From Chryseobacterium limigenitum (GTDB lineage Bacteria; Bacteroidota; Bacteroidia; Flavobacteriales; Weeksellaceae): a DNA stretch of 64,000 nucleotides. A model generated the notes under the pieces. That model did not search any database, was not told the origin of the DNA, and was given only the letters and a program-made list of their open reading frames with translations. Shown here piece by piece: positions 17,661-26,214 of the stretch; the stretch's first letter is position 1, and each line of letters starts with the position of its first letter. A program made the position numbers and the translations under genes. Where the stretch lies: contig NZ_FPKW01000002.1 in the NCBI RefSeq assembly GCF_900114875.1, positions 310,001 through 374,000 on the forward strand, in the 5' to 3' direction.

Positions 17661-20312
17661 ATGAAATTATACTTTAATATAGGTTACAGCGCAAAAACAG
17701 GGGAATCTTTGCAGTTGGTCATCAATGAAGAAGGAGCTGTACCCAAAACTCATAAAATGTTTTGCACCGAGAACGGTTTGTGGAAATGTGAAGTAGACTA
17801 TTTTTCAAAATCGATCTCTTATAAATATCAGCTTACAGGTGAAAAAGAAAGTATTCTTAGAGAAGAATTTGTTTTGCATCATCTTAATTTCCCTCATAAC
17901 TATAAAGAATTTTCTATTTTCGATGAGTGGAACAATAAAAATTTCCCGGAAAATTATCTAAACAATAAAATTCTTTACAATAAGCTGAATCAGTTTGTTC
18001 CTGAAAAGATTTCGGTGTTAAAAAAACATACTCATTTATTCAGATTAGAAGCTCCGGTGTACAATCCGAATTGGAAGATTGTATTGTTCGGGAGTACAGA
18101 GTCTCTTGGAAAATGGGACTATGAGAAAGTGATTCATTTATCTCAGACGGATTTCGGTATTTGGGAAACTTCGGTTGAAATTCCTGAAAACGAATTTATT
18201 CAATTCAAATATTGTCTTTACGACAAAAAAGAAGGTAAAGTAATTGATATAGAAACCGGAGAAAACCGGTTTGCCCTTGCGAATCAACAGAAAGATGTTT
18301 TGCAGATCGTTTCGAGTCATTATTTTAAATTCAAACTATATCAAATGTATCACGATGCAGGAGTTGCGGTTCCTGTATTCTCTTTGAGAAGTGAAAATGG
18401 TTTTGGTGTCGGAGAGTTTTCTGATATGAAAGAATTGGCGGACTGGACAAAAGAAACAGGCTTAGGAATTATCCAGATTCTTCCGATCAATGATACAACG
18501 GCCAATTACACTTGGACAGATTCTTACCCTTACGCAGCGGTTTCTGTGTATGCTTTACATCCACAATATATTTCTATTGATAATCTTGATTTTAAATTGC
18601 CGAAGGATTTAGTTGAAGAATATAATACTGAAAAATTAAAATTAAATTCTTTAGAATTAATTGATTACGAAGCAATGATTTCCGGAAAATGGAAATTTTT
18701 AAAAGCCATTTTTAATACAGAAAAAGAGAAAGTTTATAAAGACAGAAACTTCAAAAAATTTATAAAAGATAATGAAGATTGGCTCATTCCATATTCTGCA
18801 TTCTGTGTGTTGAGAGATAAATACAAAACTCCAAATTTCAATGACTGGAAGACGCATAAAAAATATATCGCAGGAAAAATTTCACCATTCTTTTCAGTAA
18901 AAAATAAAGAATATGATGCCTCAATGCTTCATGCCTGGGTACAATATCAGCTTCATAAGCAGTTGAAAGATGCGATTGAATATATCCATAGTTTAGGGGT
19001 TTCCGTAAAAGGAGATTTGCCAATCGGGATTTATCGCCATTCTGTTGAAGCGTGGACGGAGCCTGAATTATTCGGTATGGATTTCCAAGCCGGAGCACCG
19101 CCTGATCAATTTACGGAATTGGGTCAGAATTGGGAATTCCCAACCTATAATTGGGAAGCGATGAAAGCTGACGATTATACATGGTGGAAAAACAGATTCA
19201 AAGCATTGGAACAGTATTTTGACGCAATGCGGATTGACCATATTTTAGGGTTTTTCAGAATCTGGAGAATGCCAATTTCTGCTACTCAAGGGATTTTGGG
19301 GTATTTTTATCCTGCAGTTCCGATTACTGAACAGGAATTTAAGGCATGGCATATTCCTTTTGATTTTAACAGGTATTGCAAACCGTTTATCAATGATCAG
19401 ATTCTTTGGAATTATTTCGGAGAAGATCATGGTAAGGCACTAGAGTTTATCAATAATAATCATAATGGAACATATTCATTTAAAGAAGAGTTTGATACAC
19501 AGAGAAAATTATCTGATTTCTTTAAGAAAAATCCAAGAGGTTCGGTTGAAGAACAACTGATTGCCCTTTGTGCGAATGTTTTATTTTTAACCGAAGAAAG
19601 AGAAGGCGAAACCGTTTATCATCCAAGATTTAATGTTTATAATACCGAGTCTTACAAATATTTGTCGGATTGGGAAAAGAAATCTATTTACGATCTGTAT
19701 CACGATTATTTCTTCAAGAGACAGGATAAGCTTTGGAGTGAAAAAGCAATGGAAAAGCTTCCAATGATTTTAAATGCTACAGAAATGCTGATTTGTGGTG
19801 AAGATTTAGGAATGGTTCCTGATTGTGTACCTGCTGTAATGGACGAATTGGCGATCATAGCACTGAAAGTTCAGCGTATGCCTTCAGATAATATTCCTTT
19901 TTATAATCCTAAAAATGCGAGTTATCTGAATGTAATTACTGCTTCTTCGCACGACAGTTCAACGTTAAGACAATGGTGGAAAGAAGACCCGGCTTTGACC
20001 CAGAAATATTTTAACCAACAATTAATTCAATACGGAAAAGCGCCGGAAGAATTGGATGCTCATTTAGCCGAGATTATTATGAAGCAGCATCTTTATACGG
20101 ATGCAATGCTGGCTATTTTCCCGATTCAGGAGTTTTTTGCAACGGATAAAGAGCTTACCAATCCTAAAATGGATAATGAAAGGATTAATAATCCTGCAGT
20201 ATTTCCGCATTATTGGCGTTACAGAATGCATTTAAATTTAAAAGATTTAAAAAACAGTACAGATTTTAACCAAAAAATAAAATATTGGGTTAAAGACAGT
20301 GGAAGATTGTAA
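17661..20312 (+). CDS. malQ: 4-alpha-glucanotransferase with N-terminal starch-binding domains (GH77)
   Basis: 883-aa amylomaltase that transfers glucan segments between maltooligosaccharides. The first 270 residues contain two CBM20-like starch-binding modules (the second visible as NWKIVLFGSTESLGKWD and GIWETSVEIPENEFIQFKY). The GH77 barrel follows: FGVGEFSDMKELADW, VKGDLPIGIYRHSVEAW, MRIDHILGFFRIWRMP (nucleophile Asp), ICGEDLGMVP (acid/base Glu) and SSHDSSTLRQWW (third acidic residue). The architecture is that of plant DPE2 and Bacteroidota enzymes rather than the about 500-aa bacterial MalQ. No signal peptide, so it is cytoplasmic. It stands alone between two terminators; no maltose transport genes are in view. 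Confidence 0.93.
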   Translation: MKLYFNIGYSAKTGESLQLVINEEGAVPKTHKMFCTENGLWKCEVDYFSKSISYKYQLTGEKESILREEFVLHHLNFPHNYKEFSIFDEWNNKNFPENYLNNKILYNKLNQFVPEKISVLKKHTHLFRLEAPVYNPNWKIVLFGSTESLGKWDYEKVIHLSQTDFGIWETSVEIPENEFIQFKYCLYDKKEGKVIDIETGENRFALANQQKDVLQIVSSHYFKFKLYQMYHDAGVAVPVFSLRSENGFGVGEFSDMKELADWTKETGLGIIQILPINDTTANYTWTDSYPYAAVSVYALHPQYISIDNLDFKLPKDLVEEYNTEKLKLNSLELIDYEAMISGKWKFLKAIFNTEKEKVYKDRNFKKFIKDNEDWLIPYSAFCVLRDKYKTPNFNDWKTHKKYIAGKISPFFSVKNKEYDASMLHAWVQYQLHKQLKDAIEYIHSLGVSVKGDLPIGIYRHSVEAWTEPELFGMDFQAGAPPDQFTELGQNWEFPTYNWEAMKADDYTWWKNRFKALEQYFDAMRIDHILGFFRIWRMPISATQGILGYFYPAVPITEQEFKAWHIPFDFNRYCKPFINDQILWNYFGEDHGKALEFINNNHNGTYSFKEEFDTQRKLSDFFKKNPRGSVEEQLIALCANVLFLTEEREGETVYHPRFNVYNTESYKYLSDWEKKSIYDLYHDYFFKRQDKLWSEKAMEKLPMILNATEMLICGEDLGMVPDCVPAVMDELAIIALKVQRMPSDNIPFYNPKNASYLNVITASSHDSSTLRQWWKEDPALTQKYFNQQLIQYGKAPEELDAHLAEIIMKQHLYTDAMLAIFPIQEFFATDKELTNPKMDNERINNPAVFPHYWRYRMHLNLKDLKNSTDFNQKIKYWVKDSGRL

Positions 20313-20351
20313 ATTTAACATTTGATTATCAATTAGTTAATAATAAAATGA

Positions 20352-20388
20352 AAGAAGTTGTATCGAAAGATTTAACTTCTTTTTTTTA
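20352..20388 (+). terminator. Intrinsic terminator of the glucanotransferase gene
   Basis: AAGAAGTT (20352-20359) and AACTTCTT (20374-20381) form a stem followed by a run of T, 39 nt after the stop codon. Confidence 0.75.
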
Positions 20389-20451
20389 TTTATATCCAAA
20401 AGATAGATTAGAGATAGTCTACTATATATTAACCAATTAACGACAATAAGA

Positions 20452-21540
20452 ATGAAAAAAATATTTTTGGGATTTGCTTTGAGTTTGGCGACTTTGTCGT
20501 TTGCTCAGCAATATCCAAACAACGGTTACGGTAATGGTAACGACGGATACAATAACGGTTACGGAAATAATGGTTATGAAAATAACAACTATGGAAGTAA
20601 TGACGGATATTATTCTAACGAAGATGATCAGAATTATTTCCCTGATGATTATTACTACAACTATCCTCAGGATTATTATCCAACAGATTATTATCAGAAT
20701 AACTATAACGATTACAGAAGCAGTATCGTAAATGTCAACTGGAATGTGTTCTTTAATCAAAATAGATTGAACCGTTGGCAAATTGATCAAATCTTAAGAT
20801 TGAATAATCTGTATGTAAGTTTTTCAACATGGGATAACTATTACAGATACAATCCGGACAGATGGTATTATGATAGATTCTATGCGTTACAAAGAATTAT
20901 GGGACCTCAGATTTTTGTTAGTTTTCAAAACAATTATTATAGAGGAGCTAGCCCGGTTGTGTATTTTCAAAATTACAGAAGAACACATTATGCTTCCATC
21001 TGCAGACCGATGCCTCGTTATAGAAGCGTAAATATCAATATTTACAGAGTAGACCGAGCTAAATTTAGAGGGAATAACAATCCTTCCTTTAATATTGTAA
21101 GAACGAGCCAAAGAGAAAACAATGGGTTTAGAGGAGGATCTGGAAGAGATAATAACTCAGGATTCCGTAATCAGTCTAATAATAATTCAGGAGGTTTCCG
21201 TGATTCCGGAAATAACGGAACAAGAAATAACGGAGGTTTTAGAGCAGGAACTGAAAACAGTGGGGGAACCAGAAACACAGGAGGGTTCAGAAATGATGTA
21301 AGAACAGAACCTTCTGCTCCTAGAGAAAATAACGGAGGTTTTAGAGGAACTACAGGAAATAGCGATGGAACCAGAAGTTTGGGTGGATTTAGAAATGAGA
21401 CAAGAAGAGAGAGTTCTGCGCCAAGAGAAAGCAACGGAGGTTTCAGACAACAAAGATCTGAGAGCTCTGCTCCAAGACAAGGTAATAATGGAGGTGGAAA
21501 CAGAAGTGCTTCCGGAGGCTTCAGATTAACAAGTAATTAA
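20452..21540 (+). CDS. Exported low-complexity protein with Asn/Tyr-rich head and GGFR repeats
   Basis: 362-aa protein of unknown function. Residues 1-19 are a signal peptide ending ATLSFAQ. Residues 20-90 are strongly Asn/Tyr/Gly/Asp-rich (NNGYGNGNDGYNNGYGNN and similar). A central region of about 110 residues is less biased (WQIDQILRLNNLYVSF, YYDRFYALQRIMGPQIFV) and may fold. The last 150 residues repeat (N)GGFR about ten times, interleaved with SAPRE/SAPRQ blocks. The compositional bias produces long open frames on the opposite strand, which I discount. It is a single gene with its own terminator. The repeats suggest an extended or surface-exposed polymer, but nothing defines a role. Confidence 0.75.
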   Translation: MKKIFLGFALSLATLSFAQQYPNNGYGNGNDGYNNGYGNNGYENNNYGSNDGYYSNEDDQNYFPDDYYYNYPQDYYPTDYYQNNYNDYRSSIVNVNWNVFFNQNRLNRWQIDQILRLNNLYVSFSTWDNYYRYNPDRWYYDRFYALQRIMGPQIFVSFQNNYYRGASPVVYFQNYRRTHYASICRPMPRYRSVNINIYRVDRAKFRGNNNPSFNIVRTSQRENNGFRGGSGRDNNSGFRNQSNNNSGGFRDSGNNGTRNNGGFRAGTENSGGTRNTGGFRNDVRTEPSAPRENNGGFRGTTGNSDGTRSLGGFRNETRRESSAPRESNGGFRQQRSESSAPRQGNNGGGNRSASGGFRLTSN

Positions 21541-21570
21541 TTTTCATATATTATATTTAAGTGGTGTGAA

Positions 21571-21602
21571 GGGCAGATTTTTATAATCTGTCCTTTTTTT
21601 TA
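21571..21602 (+). terminator. Intrinsic terminator
   Basis: GGGCAGATT (21571-21579) and AATCTGTCC (21585-21593), with one wobble pair, followed by a long T-run. Confidence 0.85.
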
Positions 21603-21729
21603 TTTTTTTTATTTTGTTGTTTTGATATTAAAATTTAACATTTTTTATGAATATTAGTATTTAACTTCTGTTTTAATTAAGTATCAAAAAGATGTATAAC
21701 AATTAATTAATAATTAAATATTTAAAAAG

Positions 21730-22188
21730 ATGAAAAAATTAGTATTAGCAATAGCATTTATCGGAATGGGAAGTTTTGCAATGGCACAACAAACTACTCC
21801 TCAGGACAAGCAAGCTAAAAGAGCAGAAATGCAGCAGAAAATGCAACAAAAGGAGCAGGAACATTTAGATAAAATGCAGAAAGATTTAAACTTAAATCAA
21901 TCACAGGTAGCTCAGATAAAAGATCTTCACGAAAAGAGAAAAGCTGAAATGAAAGCTGATTTTGATAAAAACAAAGGAGAAAGGCAAGCTAAAATGGAGA
22001 AGATGAAAGGCAAAAGAGAGCAAATGGATGCAGATATGAAAAAAATCTTAACTCCTGAGCAGTACGGTAAATGGCAAGCTGACAGACAGGCTAAAATGGA
22101 GCAAAGAAAAGCAGCAATGAAAGATAGAGGAATGAAGGGTGGAAAAATGAAGAGATCAATGGATACGGCTGCTCCTGCTGCGAATTAA
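21730..22188 (+). CDS. Exported Lys/Met/Gln-rich helical protein (Spy/CpxP-like or DUF4890-like)
   Basis: 152-aa protein with a 19-residue signal peptide (ends FAMAQ). The mature part is a continuous charged helix: QQKMQQKEQEHLDKMQK, LNLNQSQVAQIKDLHEKR and LTPEQYGKWQADRQAKMEQ. The LNLNxxQVxQI and LTPEQ segments resemble the LTxxQ repeats of periplasmic Spy/CpxP chaperones, and the pattern is common in Bacteroidota DUF4890-type proteins. A periplasmic chaperone or metal-stress role is possible by analogy only. It is monocistronic, with a terminator 33 nt after the stop. Confidence 0.7.
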   Translation: MKKLVLAIAFIGMGSFAMAQQTTPQDKQAKRAEMQQKMQQKEQEHLDKMQKDLNLNQSQVAQIKDLHEKRKAEMKADFDKNKGERQAKMEKMKGKREQMDADMKKILTPEQYGKWQADRQAKMEQRKAAMKDRGMKGGKMKRSMDTAAPAAN

Positions 22189-22220
22189 GAGTTTTCAGTT
22201 TTGATTTTTTAATGTATGAA

Positions 22221-22246
22221 GGGCGGATGTATTTCCGTCCTTTTTG
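22221..22246 (+). terminator. Intrinsic terminator
   Basis: GGGCGGA (22221-22227) and TCCGTCC (22234-22240), one wobble pair, then TTTTTG. Preceded by TGAA, as is the terminator at 21571, to which it looks related. Confidence 0.75.
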
Positions 22247-22314
22247 TATTAATTTTGATTAAATCTTTTGATTTCGGGGTTTTATTCCATAATTTTACTG
22301 TAAAATTTATTATT

Positions 22315-22824
22315 ATGGTAAGCGATAAAATTGCACAACTAATTAACGAACAAATAGCTCACGAACAATACGCCGCACAATATTATCTTTCAATGTCTGC
22401 TTGGTTTTCCAGCAAAGACCTTGACGGGATCGCCAATTATTTCAGAGTACAAAGCAAAGAGGAATTAATGCATGCTGATAAAATGTTTGATTATTTAAAT
22501 GATGTCGGAGGACAAATTATTATCGGGGAAATTGCAAAACCGCCACACGAATTTGCAAATGCCATCGACATTTTTGAAAAGGCATTGGAACATGAGAAAA
22601 AAGTAACGAAAAGTATTTTTAACATCGTGAAAAATGCGAATGACGAAGGAGATTTTGCTACAACTTCTTTCCTACAGTGGTTTATCAACGAGCAGGTAGA
22701 AGAGGAAGCAAGCGCTTCTCAATATGTTACGAAAATCAAAATGGTGTCTGATAATCCATCAGCATTATATCTTTTTGATCAGGAATTGTCACAGAGAGTT
22801 TTTGTTGCGAATGCAACAGCTTAA
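22315..22824 (+). CDS. ftnA: Bacterial ferritin (FtnA type)
   Basis: 169-aa non-haem ferritin, an iron-storage 24-mer with ferroxidase activity. Metal-site residues are visible in INEQIAHEQYAAQYY (Glu of the first helix), KEELMHADKM (Glu and His of the second), EHEKKVTK, and LQWFINEQVEEEA (Gln/Glu of helix D). The start is ATG 22315, which gives MVSDKIAQLINEQ. An in-frame ATG at 22216 would add 33 hydrophobic residues translated across the previous gene's terminator and is rejected. A possible -7 box TAATTTTG lies at 22250-22257. The gene ends before a strong bidirectional hairpin. Confidence 0.94.
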   Translation: MVSDKIAQLINEQIAHEQYAAQYYLSMSAWFSSKDLDGIANYFRVQSKEELMHADKMFDYLNDVGGQIIIGEIAKPPHEFANAIDIFEKALEHEKKVTKSIFNIVKNANDEGDFATTSFLQWFINEQVEEEASASQYVTKIKMVSDNPSALYLFDQELSQRVFVANATA

Positions 22825-22854
22825 GATTTAACTTTAAATAAGTTTAAGATAACC

Positions 22855-22887
22855 AGTTTCGGCGGCACCAAAGGTGCCGCCGAAACT
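22855..22887. terminator. Perfect 15-bp hairpin between convergent genes
   Basis: AGTTTCGGCGGCACC (22855-22869), loop AAA, and the exact complement (22873-22887). It lies between the convergent ends of the ferritin gene and the 22891 nuclease gene and matches the hairpin at 12066-12102 in outer stem (AGTTTCGGCG) and loop. Confidence 0.75.
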
Positions 22888-22890
22888 CTT

Positions 22891-25800
22891 TTACAAGTAA
22901 ATAAGCTGAGTCCTTAACACCTTTCTTCCCAAATGCTCCAACACATTCTTATATTGTTCAATCTGTCGATCATTCTTCGTCGTTTCTTCACCCGTTTTGA
23001 AATCCACAATAATATATCCATCATTATTTTTCAAAATTCGGTCGGGTCTGTAGATTCTGCTTTCTCCATTTTCTGAGATCATGATGTCCTGCTCATTGAT
23101 CACTTCCCATTTTTCGTCAAAAAATTCTGAATAAGTATTGACGATCTCTTCTAGAGTTTGCTGAATGTCATTCTTTTCTTCCAACGTAATCTGTCCTTCC
23201 AATAGATAACTTTCAAGAACTTTCGCAATATCTTTTTCGGTATTGATTTTTGATAATAATTCGTGAACGAAAAGTCCAATTCTCACTTTCTCATTTCGAA
23301 CCTGATAGTTTTTAGATGGAGTGGCAATTTTTATAGAATTGCTTTTTTCATTGATATTTTTAAGATTTTCAATATTTTTTGTTTTGAAGGATGAAGTTTT
23401 ATCTTTCGAATACTTTTTCAGCATTTCTGGCTTTACTTCATATAAATCGAACTCATCACTTTCATTAACATTTTTAGTTTGCAGAAATTCTAAAAGCTCA
23501 AGATTGTTTGAGGTTTTATTTGCTTTTTGAAGATAAAAGAATAACTGTTCAACAGGTCGGGTAGTGGCTACATATTGCAGACAAAGCCTGTCGACAAGGT
23601 TTTTGTAAGAATTTTGCTTGTTGAATTTCTCAATTTCCTGATCGTAAACTTCAAGATTTTTACTGAACTGATTGATATTAACAGACTTCAAAGCTTCATC
23701 ACTGCTTGTTTCAAACCAGTTGGTAAATTCGCTGTCACGATTCTTATTCATCATCGGAATAAAAACAATTGGGAATTCCAGTCCTTTAGATTTGTGAATA
23801 GTCATGATCTGGATCGCATCAATATTTTCCGAAGCCTGAATCGTGTAAGTAGAAGCTTCTTCATCCCAATATTTCAAAAATTCTTTGGTACTGGCTCCTG
23901 CATTTTGTGTGAAGTTGAAAAGCATTTCCAAAAAATTCAGAAGAAAATCGGTTTCTTTATTTTCAAGGGAAAATTCGTTGACATAATATTCTACAAAGTT
24001 GTATAAATTAAACCTAGGGAAATTTTCCTGTTTTAATTGTAAAGAATATTTTAGTTGAAGAAATTGTAAAATCTCCTCATGCGTTTCAATATCCAGAATT
24101 TCCTTCATTTCCAATGTGAAATCAGCCATGTTTACTCTTCCTAATGTATTCAGATGATACATCATCATGATCAGATTAGGTTTGTTTTTCGGGTTGGTTT
24201 CCCATTTCAAAAACTCGATAACAGCCTGTAAAGTATTTGATAATTCTAAGGTCAGTCCTTTGTCAGAAATAGTTTTGATATTCGTTTCTTCGCCACGATA
24301 ATTGACTTTCAGACTCCCCAGTTTTTGAGAGTAACTGAAAATATCAAAATTTCCACGGCAAAGAATTGTAATATCAGAAAACTTAAAACCATTATTCAGA
24401 CATTCCTGAATATCTGTTTTCATCCTTTCGGAAGTATCGTTGTAAAAATCTTCGTTGGTAAGATTTTCAATAAGATTTACTTTAACGCGGCCTTCATGTG
24501 CTGATTTGGCGTTTTGTTCGGCATCGGTTCCGAAAATATTTTTATGCTCTTCTTCAAGATCTCTAGAATGATATTCGTATAATTCATTATTGAACTGAAC
24601 AATATTCTTTGCACTTCGCCAGTTGTCTTTTAAAACAAGTAACTGCGCTTCTTTAGGTGAAATCTCTTTTTTATTGATAATATCGAGCATCAATTTACTT
24701 TCTCCGCCACGAAATCGGTAAATACTTTGCTTCGGATCTCCAACTAACGTAAAAGAAGTATTTTCCGTTGAAACACTGTGATCTCTTAACGGAACAAAAT
24801 TCTGCCACTGAAGCTCAGAAGTATCCTGAAATTCATCAAAGAAATAATGCTGGAACTGTGAGCCTACTTTTTCATAAATAAAAGCTGACGGCTCATTTTT
24901 AAGATTTTCATTAATTAAAATATTAAACTTTGAAAGCAAGACAAGATCATTCTCATCTTCAATTTTTTTCAATTCATCCTGAATATCTTTATTAACCTTC
25001 AAAGGAAGAAGTGCAGATAAAATTTTCTCTTTTTTCTGAGTTTCGATGAATAAAAGAATCAGCTGCATTCTGTTTTCTAACAATTGTTCTAGAATTTCAA
25101 AAATTTCTGATTCTTTGCTTTTAGATTTTGCAGAAGCGCCTTTTCTGTAATTATTCACAACCGATTCCTCCTGAGTCGTCGGGAACGGAAATCCAGGTCT
25201 TTTTTGATTGTAAAAATCTAAAACTTTGGTAAAAAATCCTCCGATTCCATTTTTTCCCTGAGCAAAATCCTCAATCTCAATATTTCTTGATTTAAATAAC
25301 TCAATTGATTTTGTTGCAATCTCTAAAGAATGCTTTTTATTGAAAATGATCTCTTTTCGGATCGTATTTTTTATACTTTCATAGTTTGTATCATCAAAAC
25401 TTTTATTGTTTTTCAGTTGTTCGTAATGAATGTCTTTTACAAATTCTTTTGCCGAGTCGTAAAGGTTTTTATTAAGGTTAATTCTTTCATTATTTTCAAG
25501 GCTGTAATCTACATAATCCATGAAAGAATTAGAAATAGATTCATTTTCACCGATCTGATCGAGCATTTTGTCTACAGCTTCGATCAAAAAAGGTTCTGCA
25601 TCAATTTCAAGATTAAAATTTTTGGCTAAGCCTAATTCATAAGAAAAACTTCTTACCAATCTGGCATTGAAGCGGTCAATTGTGCCAATATTTAATGTGG
25701 AATAATTATGGAGAACATAATCCAGCAGTTTTTTAGAACGAGTATGCAATTCATCAATCGTTATTCTTAAACCTTGTTCTTCAAATTCTTTCTGAATATT

Positions 25801-26031
25801 TTTTAAATCTGCATTTTTAGCAAAAGTCTCTGCGGCGAAATTATTCAACCAGGATAAAATCCTTTCTTTCATTTCATTGGCGGCCTTATTAGTGAAGGTC
25901 AAAGCCAATATATTTCTGATGGCGTGCTGTTGATTAGGATACCGAAGACAGATCATCAAAAGTCTCTGAACCAAGGCATAAGTTTTCCCTGAGCCCGCAG
26001 AAGCATTGATCACTGTATAAGAATTTTGCAT
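22891..26031 (-). CDS. UvrD/RecB-type helicase-nuclease (AddA-like)
   Basis: 1046-aa superfamily 1 helicase fused to a C-terminal PD-(D/E)xK nuclease, the arrangement of AddA/RecB double-strand-break processing enzymes. Walker A is ASAGSGKT (residues 10-17). LALTFTNKAANEMKERI is motif Ia, FFDEFQDTSELQW motif II, LVGDPKQSIYRFRGG motif III, and IMTIHKSKGLEFPIVFIP the motif V region. The nuclease site is YIIVDFKTGEE followed by QIEQYKNVL. It probably resects DNA ends to load RecA. An AddB-type partner is expected but is not adjacent in this window. The start at 26031 gives the standard YTVINASAGSGKT N-terminus. Confidence 0.88.
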   Translation of the reverse strand: MQNSYTVINASAGSGKTYALVQRLLMICLRYPNQQHAIRNILALTFTNKAANEMKERILSWLNNFAAETFAKNADLKNIQKEFEEQGLRITIDELHTRSKKLLDYVLHNYSTLNIGTIDRFNARLVRSFSYELGLAKNFNLEIDAEPFLIEAVDKMLDQIGENESISNSFMDYVDYSLENNERINLNKNLYDSAKEFVKDIHYEQLKNNKSFDDTNYESIKNTIRKEIIFNKKHSLEIATKSIELFKSRNIEIEDFAQGKNGIGGFFTKVLDFYNQKRPGFPFPTTQEESVVNNYRKGASAKSKSKESEIFEILEQLLENRMQLILLFIETQKKEKILSALLPLKVNKDIQDELKKIEDENDLVLLSKFNILINENLKNEPSAFIYEKVGSQFQHYFFDEFQDTSELQWQNFVPLRDHSVSTENTSFTLVGDPKQSIYRFRGGESKLMLDIINKKEISPKEAQLLVLKDNWRSAKNIVQFNNELYEYHSRDLEEEHKNIFGTDAEQNAKSAHEGRVKVNLIENLTNEDFYNDTSERMKTDIQECLNNGFKFSDITILCRGNFDIFSYSQKLGSLKVNYRGEETNIKTISDKGLTLELSNTLQAVIEFLKWETNPKNKPNLIMMMYHLNTLGRVNMADFTLEMKEILDIETHEEILQFLQLKYSLQLKQENFPRFNLYNFVEYYVNEFSLENKETDFLLNFLEMLFNFTQNAGASTKEFLKYWDEEASTYTIQASENIDAIQIMTIHKSKGLEFPIVFIPMMNKNRDSEFTNWFETSSDEALKSVNINQFSKNLEVYDQEIEKFNKQNSYKNLVDRLCLQYVATTRPVEQLFFYLQKANKTSNNLELLEFLQTKNVNESDEFDLYEVKPEMLKKYSKDKTSSFKTKNIENLKNINEKSNSIKIATPSKNYQVRNEKVRIGLFVHELLSKINTEKDIAKVLESYLLEGQITLEEKNDIQQTLEEIVNTYSEFFDEKWEVINEQDIMISENGESRIYRPDRILKNNDGYIIVDFKTGEETTKNDRQIEQYKNVLEHLGRKVLRTQLIYL

Positions 26032-26163
26032 TTTTTTGAAAGAATTGAGAGTGCAAGTTAGCTAATTTTTAAGTGAAATTTTAACAAATTCAATTCCCTA
26101 TTTAACAATTTGGAAATAGAAAATTCACAAAAATTTCCTAAAACGCGTTAACTGTGGTTAAAC

Positions 26164-26196
26164 TTGTATTTTAATTTAAAAATAGCTTTAGTTTTG
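26164..26196 (+). promoter_or_regulatory. Bacteroidota promoter for the three-paralogue cluster
   Basis: -33 TTG at 26164-26166 and -7 TAGTTTTG at 26189-26196, spacer 22 nt, close to the consensus TTG-N(about 20)-TAnnTTTG. It places the transcription start near 26202, just ahead of the GTG at 26215. Confidence 0.6.
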
Positions 26197-26214
26197 CGTT
26201 ATAAAAAACGTTCC

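Noticed and set aside
20437..20790. 117-codon open frame on the minus strand opposite the Asn/Tyr-rich exported protein
   Set aside because: Composition artefact: the AAY/GGN/TAY codons of the plus-strand gene translate antisense into an Ile/Val-only string with no fold or motif.
21171..21480. Two overlapping minus-strand frames inside the GGFR repeat region
   Set aside because: Periodic proline/serine-rich translations produced by the repeat on the other strand.
22216..22314. N-terminal extension of the ferritin by 33 residues
   Set aside because: It would be translated from the terminator region of the preceding gene and is unlike any ferritin N-terminus; ATG 22315 fits.
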